From positions 558,001 through 622,000 of the forward strand of contig NZ_CP126739.1 in NCBI RefSeq assembly GCF_030246885.1: DNA of 64,000 bases, written 5' to 3'. The notes under the pieces were generated by a model that did no database searches, was not told the origin of the DNA, and saw nothing but the letters and a program-made list of their open reading frames with translations. Position numbers and translations under genes: made by a program. Shown piece after piece: positions 17,253 through 26,873 of the stretch. This DNA is from Microbacterium sp. zg-B185 (GTDB taxonomy: Bacteria; Actinomycetota; Actinomycetes; Actinomycetales; Microbacteriaceae). Positions within the stretch are counted from its first letter, which is position 1; each line of letters begins with the position of its first letter.

Positions 17253-17996
17253 TCACCCCTCGCGCGCGAACTCGGCGATCAACTCCGCAGCCGGCGCGGC
17301 ATCCCGGATCATGGTTTCATGGCCGTGTCCCGGCACCTCGGCGAGGCGCCCCTGCCGCAGTGAGGCCACGACGATCCGGCACCAGTCTCGCGAGCTGACG
17401 TAGTCGTTCTCGCCGCGCAGCACCAGCACCGGAGCCCGCACCAGTGAGTACGTCCGCTCGGGGCGGTGCGCGAGCATCGCCCGGAGCTTGCCGCGCAGGT
17501 TGGGGCCGGCGCGGAGGTATTCGCGCGCACCCACCACGATCACGCGCGGGCTCTCGACCGCGAGATCCTGGGCCAACCGCAGCAGTTGACGCACGGCGGT
17601 GCGCTGGCGCGCGTCCACCGTCGGTCCGATGAAGACGACCCGATCGACCAGCTCCGGATGCCGCGCCGCCACCTCACCGGCCACCTGCGAACCCATCGAG
17701 TGCCCGACCAGGACGATGCGTCCGGCGTCGATGCTGTGTAGGTAGGCGGCCACCAGATCGGCGGTGCGCTCCATCGTCAGGACGCTTCGGGGCTCCGGCG
17801 CTTCGCCGTAACCGGGCAGGTCGATAGCGATCGTGCGCGCGTGCAGCCGGGTGATCAGATCCGCGAAGACGGTCCGGCCCATGCCGATGCCGTGGATCAG
17901 GACGAAGACGGGGGACTCGGTTTCGGGGGCCGCGCCGACGGTGGTCTCGGCCACGAGAGTCGCACCCGCGTGCGAGAAGAATGCGATGTCGCTCAC
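17253..17996 (-). CDS. Alpha/beta hydrolase
   Basis: A 247-residue hydrolase. The oxyanion motif is FVLIHGIGMG, the nucleophile Ser is in LVGHSMGSQ, the acid is probably Asp in GENDYVSS and the His is in VPGHGHETM. It is cytosolic, without a signal peptide. GTG at 17996 has TAGCCT exactly 6 bases upstream, a leaderless promoter. Substrate unknown. Confidence 0.9.
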   Translation of the reverse strand: MSDIAFFSHAGATLVAETTVGAAPETESPVFVLIHGIGMGRTVFADLITRLHARTIAIDLPGYGEAPEPRSVLTMERTADLVAAYLHSIDAGRIVLVGHSMGSQVAGEVAARHPELVDRVVFIGPTVDARQRTAVRQLLRLAQDLAVESPRVIVVGAREYLRAGPNLRGKLRAMLAHRPERTYSLVRAPVLVLRGENDYVSSRDWCRIVVASLRQGRLAEVPGHGHETMIRDAAPAAELIAEFAREG

Positions 17997-18088
17997 CGGT
18001 CGAGGCTATCCGGACCGCACCGGATACCTCGGCGGACGCCGCGGCGGCAGACTGGGGTCAACGCGCGGTCGATTCGGGAACGGTGCTC

Positions 18089-18502
18089 ATGGGACGGGTC
18101 AAGACGGCTTACCTGCACGTGCTGAACCGCACGCTGAATCCGATCGCGCTGGGGCTGGCCAAGCGCGGCCGGGGACCCTTCTCGGTCATCCGCTCCGTCG
18201 GACGCAGGAGCGGGCGGACGTTCGAAACGCCGGTGATCCTCGCGGAGTTCTCGGACGGTCTGGTCGCGGAACTGACGTACGGCGATCGGGTGAACTGGTA
18301 CCGGAACATCTTGCACGGCGGCGGGCACGTCATCCATCGCGGGCGCACCTACCGGATCGTCTCGGTCGAGCCTCTCTCGGCCGAAGCCGGCCTCGCCGCA
18401 TACGGCCCTGCGCCGGCCGCGATCCTCCGTGTGCTGCACCGGCGCGAATTCCGGCTCATCCGGGTCGAGGCGGCTCCGACCGGGCCCTCCCAGGGGCACT
18501 GA
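18089..18502 (+). CDS. Deazaflavin-dependent nitroreductase family protein
   Basis: A 137-residue protein of the F420-dependent nitroreductase (Ddn-like) fold. Landmarks are FSVIRSVGRRSGRTFETPV near the N-terminus and NWYRNILHGGGHVIHRG in the middle. Members bind F420 or related flavins in actinobacteria; this one may be catalytic or only a binder. ATG at 18089 is chosen, and a GTG six bases earlier (18083) is also possible. It is divergent from the alpha/beta hydrolase. Confidence 0.85.
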   Translation: MGRVKTAYLHVLNRTLNPIALGLAKRGRGPFSVIRSVGRRSGRTFETPVILAEFSDGLVAELTYGDRVNWYRNILHGGGHVIHRGRTYRIVSVEPLSAEAGLAAYGPAPAAILRVLHRREFRLIRVEAAPTGPSQGH

Positions 18503-18573
18503 ACCGAGGTTCGGATACCACCGACCGGAAACCCCTGATGCCGGAATCCACCAGCGCGACTAGCCTGGGTGCG

Positions 18574-20109
18574 ATGTCGGATTCCATCTCCCCGAGCGCC
18601 GCGGCGTCCCCGGCGCCCACGCGCGCCGACAGCGCCCGGCCGGGCGCGCACCCTCCGACCACCGACATCGCACTGACCTCGCCGCAGCGCTGGCGGGCCT
18701 TCTGGGTGTGCGTCACCGTCGCGGCGATCACCATCCTCGATCTGTCCAAGGTCAACGTGGCACTGCCGTCCATCGAGTCCGCGCTCGGGGCCGGCTCGAC
18801 CGAGCTTCAGCTGATCGTGTCGGGCTACGTGCTCACCTTCGGCCTCGTCCTGGTCCCGATGGGCCGGCTCGGCGACCAGCGGTCCCGGCGCGGCCTGTTC
18901 ATCGTCGGCCTGTCGCTGTTCACAGTGACCAGCGTGGTCTGCGCACTCGCGATCAACCCGGTCATGCTCCTGGTCGGTCGCCTGCTCCAGGGCGTCGCAG
19001 CCGGCATCCAGATGCCGCAGGTCCTGGGGCTCATCCAGCAGCTGTTCCAGGGCAAGGAGCGCGGTCGCGCGTTCGGGCTCTTCGGCGCCACGGTGGGGAT
19101 CGCCACGGCGTTCGGGCCGACCCTGGGCGGACTGCTGATCCTGCTGGGCGGCCCGACCGACGGCTGGCGCTGGATCTTCTGGGTGAACGTGCCGCTCTGC
19201 CTCATCGCGATCGGCCTCACGGTCTGGTTGCTGCCCAGGACGCGGACGCCCTCGCGCAGGGCCCTCTCGTTCGATCTGTTCGGAGTGTTCCTGTTCGGGC
19301 TGGCCGTGCTCTCCCTGATGTGGCCGTTCCTGTTCACGACCGGATCCCCCGACGACGATCCGCGGCGCTGGTGGCTCCTGGTGGCCTTCGTCCTGTTCGC
19401 CGGCGCGTTCGTTGCCTGGGAGCGCCACTACGAGGCGCGCGGCAAGCAGCCGCTGATCCGGTTCGCGCTGTTCCGGATCTCGTCGTTCCGCAACGGCACC
19501 TTCCTGATCGCGGCGTATTTCACGGCGATACCCGCGCTGTTCCTGCTCACGACGCTGTTCCTGCAGACCGGCCTGGGCCTGGAGCCGGTGTTCGCTGGCA
19601 TGGTCACGATCGGATTCGCCCTCGCGAACGCGCTGTTCTCGTGGATCGGCGGAAACCTCGTCGGCACCTACGGACGTCCCATCGTCGTCTGGGGGCTGGT
19701 CGGAGTCCTCCTCTGCGTCCTCGGGCTGGCTGCCACGGCCCTGTTCGTCCCGCAGGAGTGGGTCGCGTGGGTCATGGCGGGAGTGATGGTCCTCGGCGGC
19801 GCGGGCGGCGGGCTGGTGCTGTCCCCGAACCAGACCCTGACGCTGGCGGACATCCCTGTCAAACAGGGCGGCATCGCCGGGTCCATCGGCCAGCTGGGCC
19901 AGCGGATCGGCAGTTCGATCGGCACAGCCGTCGGACTGTCACTGTTCTACGCCACGATCTACCGCGAGCAGGGCGGGGCGGCCAGCGACATCGTCGTCTA
20001 CCACGACGCGTACGCCTACGGACTGACCGCCGTCGCGCTCTTCGTGGCCGTCGCTTTCGTGATCGCGGTGATCGATCTGAGCTCGCGGCGCCGCAAGAAG
20101 GGCGCTTGA
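18574..20109 (+). CDS. MFS drug exporter (DHA2/EmrB-QacA type)
   Basis: A 511-residue proton-coupled exporter in the cytoplasmic membrane. Residues 1-35 are a polar Ala/Ser/Pro leader, followed by about 14 hydrophobic segments, as in the 14-TMS drug:H+ antiporter-2 family. The MFS motif A region reads GRLGDQRSRRGLF and motif C is near GATVGIATAFGPTLGG. ATG at 18574 is chosen because TAGCCT ends 7 bases upstream; an earlier ATG at 18538 adds 12 residues. Substrates cannot be predicted. There is no adjacent regulator. Confidence 0.92.
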   Translation: MSDSISPSAAASPAPTRADSARPGAHPPTTDIALTSPQRWRAFWVCVTVAAITILDLSKVNVALPSIESALGAGSTELQLIVSGYVLTFGLVLVPMGRLGDQRSRRGLFIVGLSLFTVTSVVCALAINPVMLLVGRLLQGVAAGIQMPQVLGLIQQLFQGKERGRAFGLFGATVGIATAFGPTLGGLLILLGGPTDGWRWIFWVNVPLCLIAIGLTVWLLPRTRTPSRRALSFDLFGVFLFGLAVLSLMWPFLFTTGSPDDDPRRWWLLVAFVLFAGAFVAWERHYEARGKQPLIRFALFRISSFRNGTFLIAAYFTAIPALFLLTTLFLQTGLGLEPVFAGMVTIGFALANALFSWIGGNLVGTYGRPIVVWGLVGVLLCVLGLAATALFVPQEWVAWVMAGVMVLGGAGGGLVLSPNQTLTLADIPVKQGGIAGSIGQLGQRIGSSIGTAVGLSLFYATIYREQGGAASDIVVYHDAYAYGLTAVALFVAVAFVIAVIDLSSRRRKKGA

Positions 20110-20206
20110 TCCCGGGCAGCAGGGACGCCCTCGGCACGGACTTCGCGATGAGCGAACCCCCGCACGCCTCGAGGGGGATGTCGCACGGCGCACGTACCGT
20201 GGGAGG

Positions 20207-21361
20207 ATGCGCATCCTGCACACTTCGGACTGGCACATCGGGCGGTCGTTCCACGGCCACGCCACGCTCGACGCGCTGCGCGGCGTCCTGGAGACCCTCG
20301 CCGCGCAGGTGCGCGACAACGACGTCGATGTCGTGATCGTCGCCGGCGACGTCTTCGACTCCGCCGCGCCGGCCGCCGCGTGCTACACGCTGCTGTCCGA
20401 TGCCCTCCGTGCGCTGTCCGACTCCGGAGCGCGGATCATCGTGACAAGCGGCAACCACGACTCCGCCGCCCGGCTCGGATTCCAGTCCGCGCTGCTGCGC
20501 GAGGGCATCCACGTCGTCACCGATCCGCTGTCCGCCGGCACGCCGATCACCATCGACGACGACCACGGTGCGGTCCACTTCTATGGCATCCCCTTCCTCG
20601 AGCCGGCGCTGGTCCGCCACCTCTGGCCGGAGGCCGAACTGCGCTCGCAGCGCGCCACCATCGAGCACGTCATGGGCCTGGTGCGCGCCGACCTCGCCGG
20701 ACGGAGCGGTCGGTCGGTGGCCATCGCACACTGCTTCGCGGCCGGCGTGGACTCGACCCCCGGGGTGGAGCGCGAGATCCGGCAGGGAAGCCTCGACATG
20801 GTGCCCCTGAGTGCCTTCGACGGGCCGGATTACGTGGCACTGGGACACATCCACGGTCGGCAGCAGCTGTCCGAGCGCGTGCGTTACGCGGGGGCACCGC
20901 TGCATTACAGCTTCGGTGAGGCCGACAAGCCCCGTGGCTCGTGGCTGGTCGAGCTCGACTCCGCCGGGCTCGCGTCCGTCGCATGGCTCGACCTGCCCGT
21001 CCCACGACCGCTGACCACCGTGCGCGGGTCCCTCGACGAGCTGCTCAACGACGCGCGCTTCAGCGAGCACGAGGACTCCTGGGTCTGCGCGCAGTACACC
21101 GATGCCACCCCGCAGCTGGACCCGATGCGGCGGCTGCAGGCGCGCTTCGCCTTCTGCGCGACGGTGATGCACACGCCGGAAGGCGTGCGCGGACCGGACG
21201 GGTCGACCTACTCGCGCCGCGTGCGTGCCGCGCGCAACGACGTCGAGCTGGTCGACGCATTCCTGGCGCACGTGCGGGATGGCGAAGGGGCGTCCGAAGA
21301 CGAGATCGCGGTCCTGCGCGACGTGATCGACGAACGCTCGCTCGTCGAGGCGTCCGCGTGA
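20207..21361 (+). CDS. sbcD: Exonuclease SbcCD subunit D
   Basis: A 384-residue Mre11-type nuclease subunit. The metallophosphoesterase motifs are visible: HTSDWHIG at the start, VAGDVFDSAAP, TSGNHDSA and ALGHIHG. It processes double-strand DNA ends and hairpins together with SbcC. ATG at 20207 has both TACCGT 6 bases upstream and GGGAGG directly before it. Its TGA overlaps the GTG of sbcC, so the subunits are translationally coupled. Confidence 0.96.
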   Translation: MRILHTSDWHIGRSFHGHATLDALRGVLETLAAQVRDNDVDVVIVAGDVFDSAAPAAACYTLLSDALRALSDSGARIIVTSGNHDSAARLGFQSALLREGIHVVTDPLSAGTPITIDDDHGAVHFYGIPFLEPALVRHLWPEAELRSQRATIEHVMGLVRADLAGRSGRSVAIAHCFAAGVDSTPGVEREIRQGSLDMVPLSAFDGPDYVALGHIHGRQQLSERVRYAGAPLHYSFGEADKPRGSWLVELDSAGLASVAWLDLPVPRPLTTVRGSLDELLNDARFSEHEDSWVCAQYTDATPQLDPMRRLQARFAFCATVMHTPEGVRGPDGSTYSRRVRAARNDVELVDAFLAHVRDGEGASEDEIAVLRDVIDERSLVEASA

Positions 21362-24300
21362 GGCTGCACCGGCTCGAGCTCGAGGGGTTCGGCCCGTTCC
21401 GGGAACGGCAGGTGATCGACTTCGACGCGTTCGCCGCGGACGGCATCTTCCTGATCGCCGGCCGCACCGGCGCGGGCAAATCGAGCGTGCTGGACGGCGT
21501 GTGCTTCGCGCTGTACGGCGGGGCGCCGCGCTACGACGGCGCCGAGAAGCGGCTGCGCAGCGACCATTGCGCACCGGATGACCCCACGAGCGTTGCTGTC
21601 GAGTTCAGTGCGGCCGGAAAGCGCTGGCGGGTGACCCGCTCGCCGGAGTATGAGCGGCCCAAGCAGCGGGGCACCGGGATGACGACCGAACCCCATCGCG
21701 CCCAGCTCGATGAGCTGGTCGATGGATCCTGGCGTGGCCGAGCCGCCCGCCCGGTGGATGTCGCCCGCGAGCTGGACGAGATCCTGGGACTCAACCAGCA
21801 GCAGTTCCTCCAGGTCATCCTGCTGGCCCAGGGTCGCTTCGCGGAGTTCCTGCTCGCCAAGAACGACGACCGGCAGCGGCTGCTGCGCAAGCTGTTCGGC
21901 ACGCGCACGTACGAGGACTACCAGAACGCGCTCGAGCAGCGCCGCAAGGACGCCGAGCGCGCGCTCACCGCGGCGGGCGACGGTGTCGCGATGCTGCTCG
22001 GTGAGGCGGAGCGACTCGTCGACGAGAACCCCTCCACCCACGGCGATGCCACCTCGGATGCCGTGGGTGCTCCCAGCCCCGCCGGCGCGGCGGACCGGCC
22101 CGTGAACGCGGCGCGCTTCGAGGCCGGCGAGCGAGCGGTCCAGCGGGCCGCGTACCGGGCGGAGACCCTTGCGCGGGAGCGGGACGCCGCCGACGCCGCC
22201 CATCGGGCGGCCGAAGCCGCCCACGCCGCGGCCACGTCGCTGCGTGAGAAGCAGGAGCAGCGAACCCACTCACGCGCCGCGCTGGCGGCGCTCGAGGAAC
22301 GTGCCTCCGCCATCGCCGCCGACCGGGAGACCCTCCTGCGGGCGAATGCCGCAGAGACGCTGCGCGCGCCGATCGAGTCCACCGCGCGCTCCCGGCGGGC
22401 GGCAGCGGCCGCGGCCGATGCGGAGGACACCGCGCTGGTGGCGTGGGTCGCGGCCGGCGAACGCCCCGACACCGCGGAGCTGGCCCGCCGGATCGATCAG
22501 CTCACCGGCGACCTGGCCGTCGCGACCGCCGCCACCGCACAGGAGCGCCGGTTCGAGGAGGGCCAGAACGCACTGGCGCAGACGCGTGCCCGCATCGACG
22601 AGTTCGAGGCGCTGCTGGCCCGGATCGATGCCGCCCGCGCCGGTCTTCCGGAGCAGCTGGCGGCGCTGGAGGCCGAGCTTGCTGCCCGCACCGCCGCGGC
22701 CGGAGCCCTCGAATCCGCCCGGAGCGGACTGGACGAGGCGACCGCCCGGCTCGAGGCAGCCCGTGAGGCGGAGCGTCTCGCTGCCGCGCAGCGGCAGGCA
22801 GAGGCCGCACACGCGGACGCGCTCCGCGGGCTCGAGCACTCGGCATCCGCCGTGACTGTTCTGCTCCGGCGGCGACTGGCCGGCCATGCCGCCGAGCTCG
22901 CCGCGGCGCTGGTGGACGGCGAGGCGTGCGCGGTCTGCGGGTCCCTCGAGCACCCGGACCCGGCGCCGGGAACGGACGAGCCGGTCACAGACGAACACCT
23001 CGGGGCCGCCGAAGAGCTCAAGGACGCGGCGTCCGACGCGGAGCGCGCCGCTGCCGAGCACGCTCGGAGGGCACGGGCCGCGTATGCGGATGCGGCTGCC
23101 CGGGCCGGTGGCGCCGATGTCGCGTTCCTCGCCGAGAGCCGCGCGACGGCGCAGCAGGCGCTGCGTGCCGCCGAAGCCGCGGCGTCCGACCGCGACCGGC
23201 TCGCCGCCCAGCGCCGGCAGCTCGTGGAGACGGATGGCGAGGCTGCCGCCGAACGCGAGGGCCTGGCCTCCGATCTTGCCGCGGCACGGGAGTCGCTGGC
23301 CGCCCTGCGCGAGCAGACCGAGTCCGCGCGGCGTGCCGTCGACGCCGCCCGCGGCAGCTTCGCCACCGTCGCGGAGCGGATCGCCCATGCCACGTCTCGT
23401 CGCCGGCTCGCGCAGTCGCTCGCGGACGCGCACGCCGACGCCCTCGTGCGGGAAACGGCGGCGCGCGACGCCGCCGCCGACCGCGATGCGCGGGTTGCGG
23501 CATCCGTGTTCGCCTCCGTCGATGAGGCCACCGAAGCCCTGCGCGACGCTGCGACGCGCGCCGTCCTGGACGAACGCATCCGCGAGCACGATGCCGCGCT
23601 GCGCACGGAACGCGACCGGTTGCGGGATCTGGAACTCCAGCTCGCCGGTGCGCCGGAGGATCCCATCGACCTGGATGCCACCGCCGCCGAGCTCGCGCAG
23701 ACCAGGGACCGGTGGAGCGCTGCGGTGGATGCCGCGGCGCACGCGGCGCAGACCGCCGCACGGCTGCGCGAACTCCTGGACCGCGCGGCCGCCGCGCACG
23801 CGAAGATCGCCGACCTGTCCGACGAGCATGCGGTGGTGGCTCGGCTGGCCCACACGGTCGCGGGCAAGGCCCCGAACACGCACCGCATGACGCTGGAATC
23901 GTTCGTGCTCGCCGCCGAGCTGGAGGAGATCGTGGAAGCGGCGAACCTGCGGCTGGGCGACATGTCCTCCGGCCGCTACCGGCTGCAGCACTCCGACGCC
24001 CGGGCAGCGCGTGGCGCGGCATCCGGTCTGGGCCTGCAGATCATGGATGCGCACACCGGTCAGCCCCGCCCCGCCCAGTCGCTCTCGGGCGGCGAGACCT
24101 TCCTGGCCTCTCTGGCGCTCGCGCTGGGTCTGGCCGAAGTCGTCACCGCCCGCGCCGGCGGGGTCACCCTGGACACCCTGTTCATCGATGAGGGGTTCGG
24201 ATCCCTCGACGAGGACACTCTCGAACTGGCGATGCGGACCCTGGACGAACTGCGCCAGGGCGGGCGCACCGTCGGGCTGATCAGCCACGTCGCGGCGATG

Positions 24301-24387
24301 AAGGAGCAGCTTCCCGCCCAGCTGCTGGTCGAGGCCACCCACCAGGGACCGAGTGTCATCCGCCAGGAGACGACCGTCCTGCACTGA
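21358..24387 (+). CDS. sbcC: Exonuclease SbcCD subunit C (Rad50-like ATPase)
   Basis: A 1009-residue SMC-like ATPase. Walker A is GRTGAGKSS at residues 35-43, and long Ala/Glu/Arg-rich coiled coils occupy roughly 200-850. A zinc hook with Cys 524 and Cys 527 (ACAVCGSLEHP) lies at the apex. The ABC signature LSGGETFLASLALALGL and Walker B TLFIDEGFGSLDEDTL lie near the C-terminus. It powers the SbcD nuclease. GTG start at 21358 overlaps the sbcD stop. Length and layout are normal. Confidence 0.96.
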   Translation: MRLHRLELEGFGPFRERQVIDFDAFAADGIFLIAGRTGAGKSSVLDGVCFALYGGAPRYDGAEKRLRSDHCAPDDPTSVAVEFSAAGKRWRVTRSPEYERPKQRGTGMTTEPHRAQLDELVDGSWRGRAARPVDVARELDEILGLNQQQFLQVILLAQGRFAEFLLAKNDDRQRLLRKLFGTRTYEDYQNALEQRRKDAERALTAAGDGVAMLLGEAERLVDENPSTHGDATSDAVGAPSPAGAADRPVNAARFEAGERAVQRAAYRAETLARERDAADAAHRAAEAAHAAATSLREKQEQRTHSRAALAALEERASAIAADRETLLRANAAETLRAPIESTARSRRAAAAAADAEDTALVAWVAAGERPDTAELARRIDQLTGDLAVATAATAQERRFEEGQNALAQTRARIDEFEALLARIDAARAGLPEQLAALEAELAARTAAAGALESARSGLDEATARLEAAREAERLAAAQRQAEAAHADALRGLEHSASAVTVLLRRRLAGHAAELAAALVDGEACAVCGSLEHPDPAPGTDEPVTDEHLGAAEELKDAASDAERAAAEHARRARAAYADAAARAGGADVAFLAESRATAQQALRAAEAAASDRDRLAAQRRQLVETDGEAAAEREGLASDLAAARESLAALREQTESARRAVDAARGSFATVAERIAHATSRRRLAQSLADAHADALVRETAARDAAADRDARVAASVFASVDEATEALRDAATRAVLDERIREHDAALRTERDRLRDLELQLAGAPEDPIDLDATAAELAQTRDRWSAAVDAAAHAAQTAARLRELLDRAAAAHAKIADLSDEHAVVARLAHTVAGKAPNTHRMTLESFVLAAELEEIVEAANLRLGDMSSGRYRLQHSDARAARGAASGLGLQIMDAHTGQPRPAQSLSGGETFLASLALALGLAEVVTARAGGVTLDTLFIDEGFGSLDEDTLELAMRTLDELRQGGRTVGLISHVAAMKEQLPAQLLVEATHQGPSVIRQETTVLH

Positions 24388-24435
24388 CCGGCCCGTCCGG
24401 GCGACGCGCAGCCGCGGTGGTCTTAGGCTGGGTGA

Positions 24436-24618
24436 GTGAACAAGGGCACAGTCTGGACCATCGTCGGCGTGATCGCAGCGATCGTGATCGCGTGGTTCCT
24501 CGTCAACGTCCTCTTCTCGGTGGTGGCCTTCTTCATCAAGCTGGTCGTGGTGGCCGTCGTGGCCGTCATCGTGTTCTTCGTGCTGCGCGCGGTGTTCGCC
24601 CGCGACGACCGCGCCTGA
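24436..24618 (+). CDS. Small hydrophobic membrane protein (60 aa)
   Basis: Almost the whole chain is hydrophobic, with about two membrane segments (residues 7-30 and 32-52) and a charged end ARDDRA. GTG at 24436 has TAGGCT exactly 6 bases upstream and no ribosome-binding site, which indicates a leaderless message. It lies 48 bases after sbcC but probably has its own promoter. Family and function unknown. Confidence 0.7.
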   Translation: MNKGTVWTIVGVIAAIVIAWFLVNVLFSVVAFFIKLVVVAVVAVIVFFVLRAVFARDDRA

Positions 24619-24639
24619 CCCGAGTCCTCCGGTGCGGCC

Positions 24640-25239
24640 TCAGACGCCGTAGTCGGCGCGCACCCGCTCGCGCAGCTGCGCACTGCATGCGGCGACCGTG
24701 GTGCGCCAGTCGGTGAGCGCGTCGTCCTCGGCGCGGTCGGAGACGGCCTTGAGGACACGGATGGGCACCCCGAACCGTTCGGCCACCCACGCGTAGGCGT
24801 AGGTCTCCATGTCGACCAGGCCGGCGCCGAGCAGCCGGATGCCGGCCACCGCAGCGGAGTCGTCGACGAACGAGTCGCCGGTCGCGATGGTGACGAACTC
24901 GCGTGCGTGCTCCGCCTGCGCCGCACCCGCATCCGCCTGCACAGGCACGAGCTCGACCCGCACCGGCAGCGAGACGTGCTGACCGACGATCCCGTCGATG
25001 TCGGTGACGTCGTGCTGGATCGCCGCGTCGACCTCGTAGACGGCCGCGTCCAGACGTTCGTCGACGGCCCCCGCGGTGCCCACGACGACGATCTGCTCGT
25101 ACCGGGCCGCGTCCAGCGCGCGGGTAAGCGCGAACGTCGCCTGGAGCTTGCCGGGTCCGGTGACGAGCCGGTCGAATCCGGGAAGGACGGGTGGGAAGGC
25201 GACGAGTTCGGATTCGAGTGCTGCGACGAGGAGTTTCAC
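24640..25239 (-). CDS. Nucleoside phosphorylase-like (MTA/SAH nucleosidase type)
   Basis: A 199-residue protein of the PNP/UDP phosphorylase fold. Landmarks are GTAGAVDERL, the Met-Glu ribose-binding motif in GLVDMETYAYAW and the following VSDRAEDD with the catalytic Asp. These match 5'-methylthioadenosine/S-adenosylhomocysteine nucleosidases, although the protein is shorter than MtnN (about 230). It probably cleaves a purine nucleoside in methionine salvage. GTG at 25239 follows AAGGAT, which could serve as ribosome-binding site or as a -10. Confidence 0.8.
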   Translation of the reverse strand: MKLLVAALESELVAFPPVLPGFDRLVTGPGKLQATFALTRALDAARYEQIVVVGTAGAVDERLDAAVYEVDAAIQHDVTDIDGIVGQHVSLPVRVELVPVQADAGAAQAEHAREFVTIATGDSFVDDSAAVAGIRLLGAGLVDMETYAYAWVAERFGVPIRVLKAVSDRAEDDALTDWRTTVAACSAQLRERVRADYGV

Positions 25240-25294
25240 CGGTCTATCCTTCCAGGCCTGCAGCCCCTCGGCCGCCGCCGGCCCTTCCCTCGGG

Positions 25295-25345
25295 GCTCGC
25301 CTGTCGCGTTCTGCGCGGCTGCCCGGCGTGTTGTGACAGGCGAGC
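25295..25345. repeat. Dispersed hairpin element, copy B
   Basis: Arms GCTCGCCTGTCGCG (25295-25308) and TGTGACAGGCGAGC (25332-25345) match copy A and the copies at 52 kb. It lies 40 bases beyond the stop of the lipase maturation factor gene and is separated from it by G-runs. Probable terminator-like 3'-end element. Confidence 0.75.
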
Positions 25346-25384
25346 AGCGCGTGCGGTGCTTGGGCGTGGGGGGGGTTGGGGGGG

Positions 25385-26869
25385 TCAGCGGCGGAGCCCG
25401 ACCGGGCCCAGCACGGGGCGACGGCGGTCGCGCCGCCACCGCGCGCGGCTCTCGCGGAACTCGGCCCGAGTCGTGAAGCGGTACCGGTATGACACTGCGC
25501 GCACCCAGCGCGGCTGCTGTCCGTCGAAGGGATCGGCGGCGAGCAGGCGCAGAGTGGGTCGGTCCGCCTCCAGCAGCCGCACCAGGAACGCGGTGAACCA
25601 GTCATCCAGCGAGCGGCCGAGGGGCAGGAACCACATCAGCCAGTCCAGACGCAGGTGGTACGGGGCGAACTGGCGCGGGATGCGGCGCAGATCGCCCGGT
25701 TTGCCCTTGAAGGCGTACTCGCGCCAGGTCGCGGCATCCGGGTCCTCATCCATCGTGCCCTCGACGATGATCTCGATGCGCTCCTTCGTCACGGTGCCGA
25801 ACGCGCCGTAGGCGTTCGCCAGCTGCCAGCGGTTGAAGCTCGCGTTCATCAGCTGCCGGTGCGCGAACAGGTTGCGCAGCGCCGGCCAGCTCAGCACGAC
25901 GTAGGCGATGCCGACCAGCGACGTGGCGATCAGCCAGGGGAGCGGGAGCGCGTCGATCAGCCACGGCGGCTCATCGCGTGGCGGGCTGGAGGGCGCCCCG
26001 ATCCCCGGGACGCCGACGGCCGAGAAAGCGATCACGATCGCCGCCCAGTTCAGCCACGCGAAGTTGCCCGTCCCGACCAGCCACAGCTGGGTCGCCAGCA
26101 CGATGCCCGCTGCCATGGCCCCGACCAGAGCGGGGCCGGGGCCGGGGACCCAGAGTCCCAGGACAGGTGCGAACAGGAACCACGGCACGACGAGCTGCGC
26201 GAAGTGGTTGCCGACCACCTCGACCTCGTGGAACCACCGCGGCAGGAGGTGCGCCTGCCGGCTGAGCGGTCCCGGCATCGGCTGGGTCTCGTGGTGGTAG
26301 GTCAGCGCCGTCAGATCGCGCCATTCCCGCCCGCCTCGGATCTTGATCATGCCGGCACCGAACTCGAGCCGGAACAGAAGCCACCAGAACAGCACCACCA
26401 CGACGGTCGGGGGCGGCTGCGAGTCGGACCCGAGGAACGCGGCGAGGAAGCCCGCCTCCAGAAGCAGCATCTCCCAGCCGAAGGAGTAGAACGTCTGACC
26501 GATGCTCGTGATGGACATGTACGCGAACCACAGCAGCAGGAAGGCCAGCATCGGCACCCAGGGCGGGCCGAGCTGCGGGATGCCGCAGACCAGCGTCGCG
26601 GCGAGCACGATGCCCCCGGTGCACAGGGCGACCAGGCGGCGATCGGTGTACCGCACCCACCGGAACACGGTCGGGCCGAGCAGCCGCCGTGCCCGCGCGG
26701 ACGAGGCCGCCCACTCCAGCAGCGCGGTCGCCGGCAGCAGACCGCGTTCGCCGAGCAGGGGCCGGAACTGGTTGAGGGTGGAGACGAACGCGATCAGGTA
26801 GAGCGCGGCGATGCCGCGCTGCAGCACCTGACGGGCGAACTCGAAGTCGACTGCCGCGAACCCGTCCAC
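25385..26869 (-). CDS. Lipase maturation factor family membrane protein
   Basis: A 494-residue polytopic protein similar to the LMF family. Landmarks are FYSFGWEMLLLEAGFLAAFL, RLEFGAGMIKIRGGREWRDL, TYHHETQPMPGPLS and, near the C-terminus, REYAFKGKPGDL with YHLRLDWLMWFLPLG. It has about eight membrane segments with a soluble C-terminal domain. In animals LMF1 assists lipase folding in the ER; the bacterial role is not established. GTG at 26869 lies 4 bases after the stop of the CrtI-like gene, so both are co-transcribed. Confidence 0.88.
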   Translation of the reverse strand: MDGFAAVDFEFARQVLQRGIAALYLIAFVSTLNQFRPLLGERGLLPATALLEWAASSARARRLLGPTVFRWVRYTDRRLVALCTGGIVLAATLVCGIPQLGPPWVPMLAFLLLWFAYMSITSIGQTFYSFGWEMLLLEAGFLAAFLGSDSQPPPTVVVVLFWWLLFRLEFGAGMIKIRGGREWRDLTALTYHHETQPMPGPLSRQAHLLPRWFHEVEVVGNHFAQLVVPWFLFAPVLGLWVPGPGPALVGAMAAGIVLATQLWLVGTGNFAWLNWAAIVIAFSAVGVPGIGAPSSPPRDEPPWLIDALPLPWLIATSLVGIAYVVLSWPALRNLFAHRQLMNASFNRWQLANAYGAFGTVTKERIEIIVEGTMDEDPDAATWREYAFKGKPGDLRRIPRQFAPYHLRLDWLMWFLPLGRSLDDWFTAFLVRLLEADRPTLRLLAADPFDGQQPRWVRAVSYRYRFTTRAEFRESRARWRRDRRRPVLGPVGLRR

Positions 26870-26873
26870 CGCC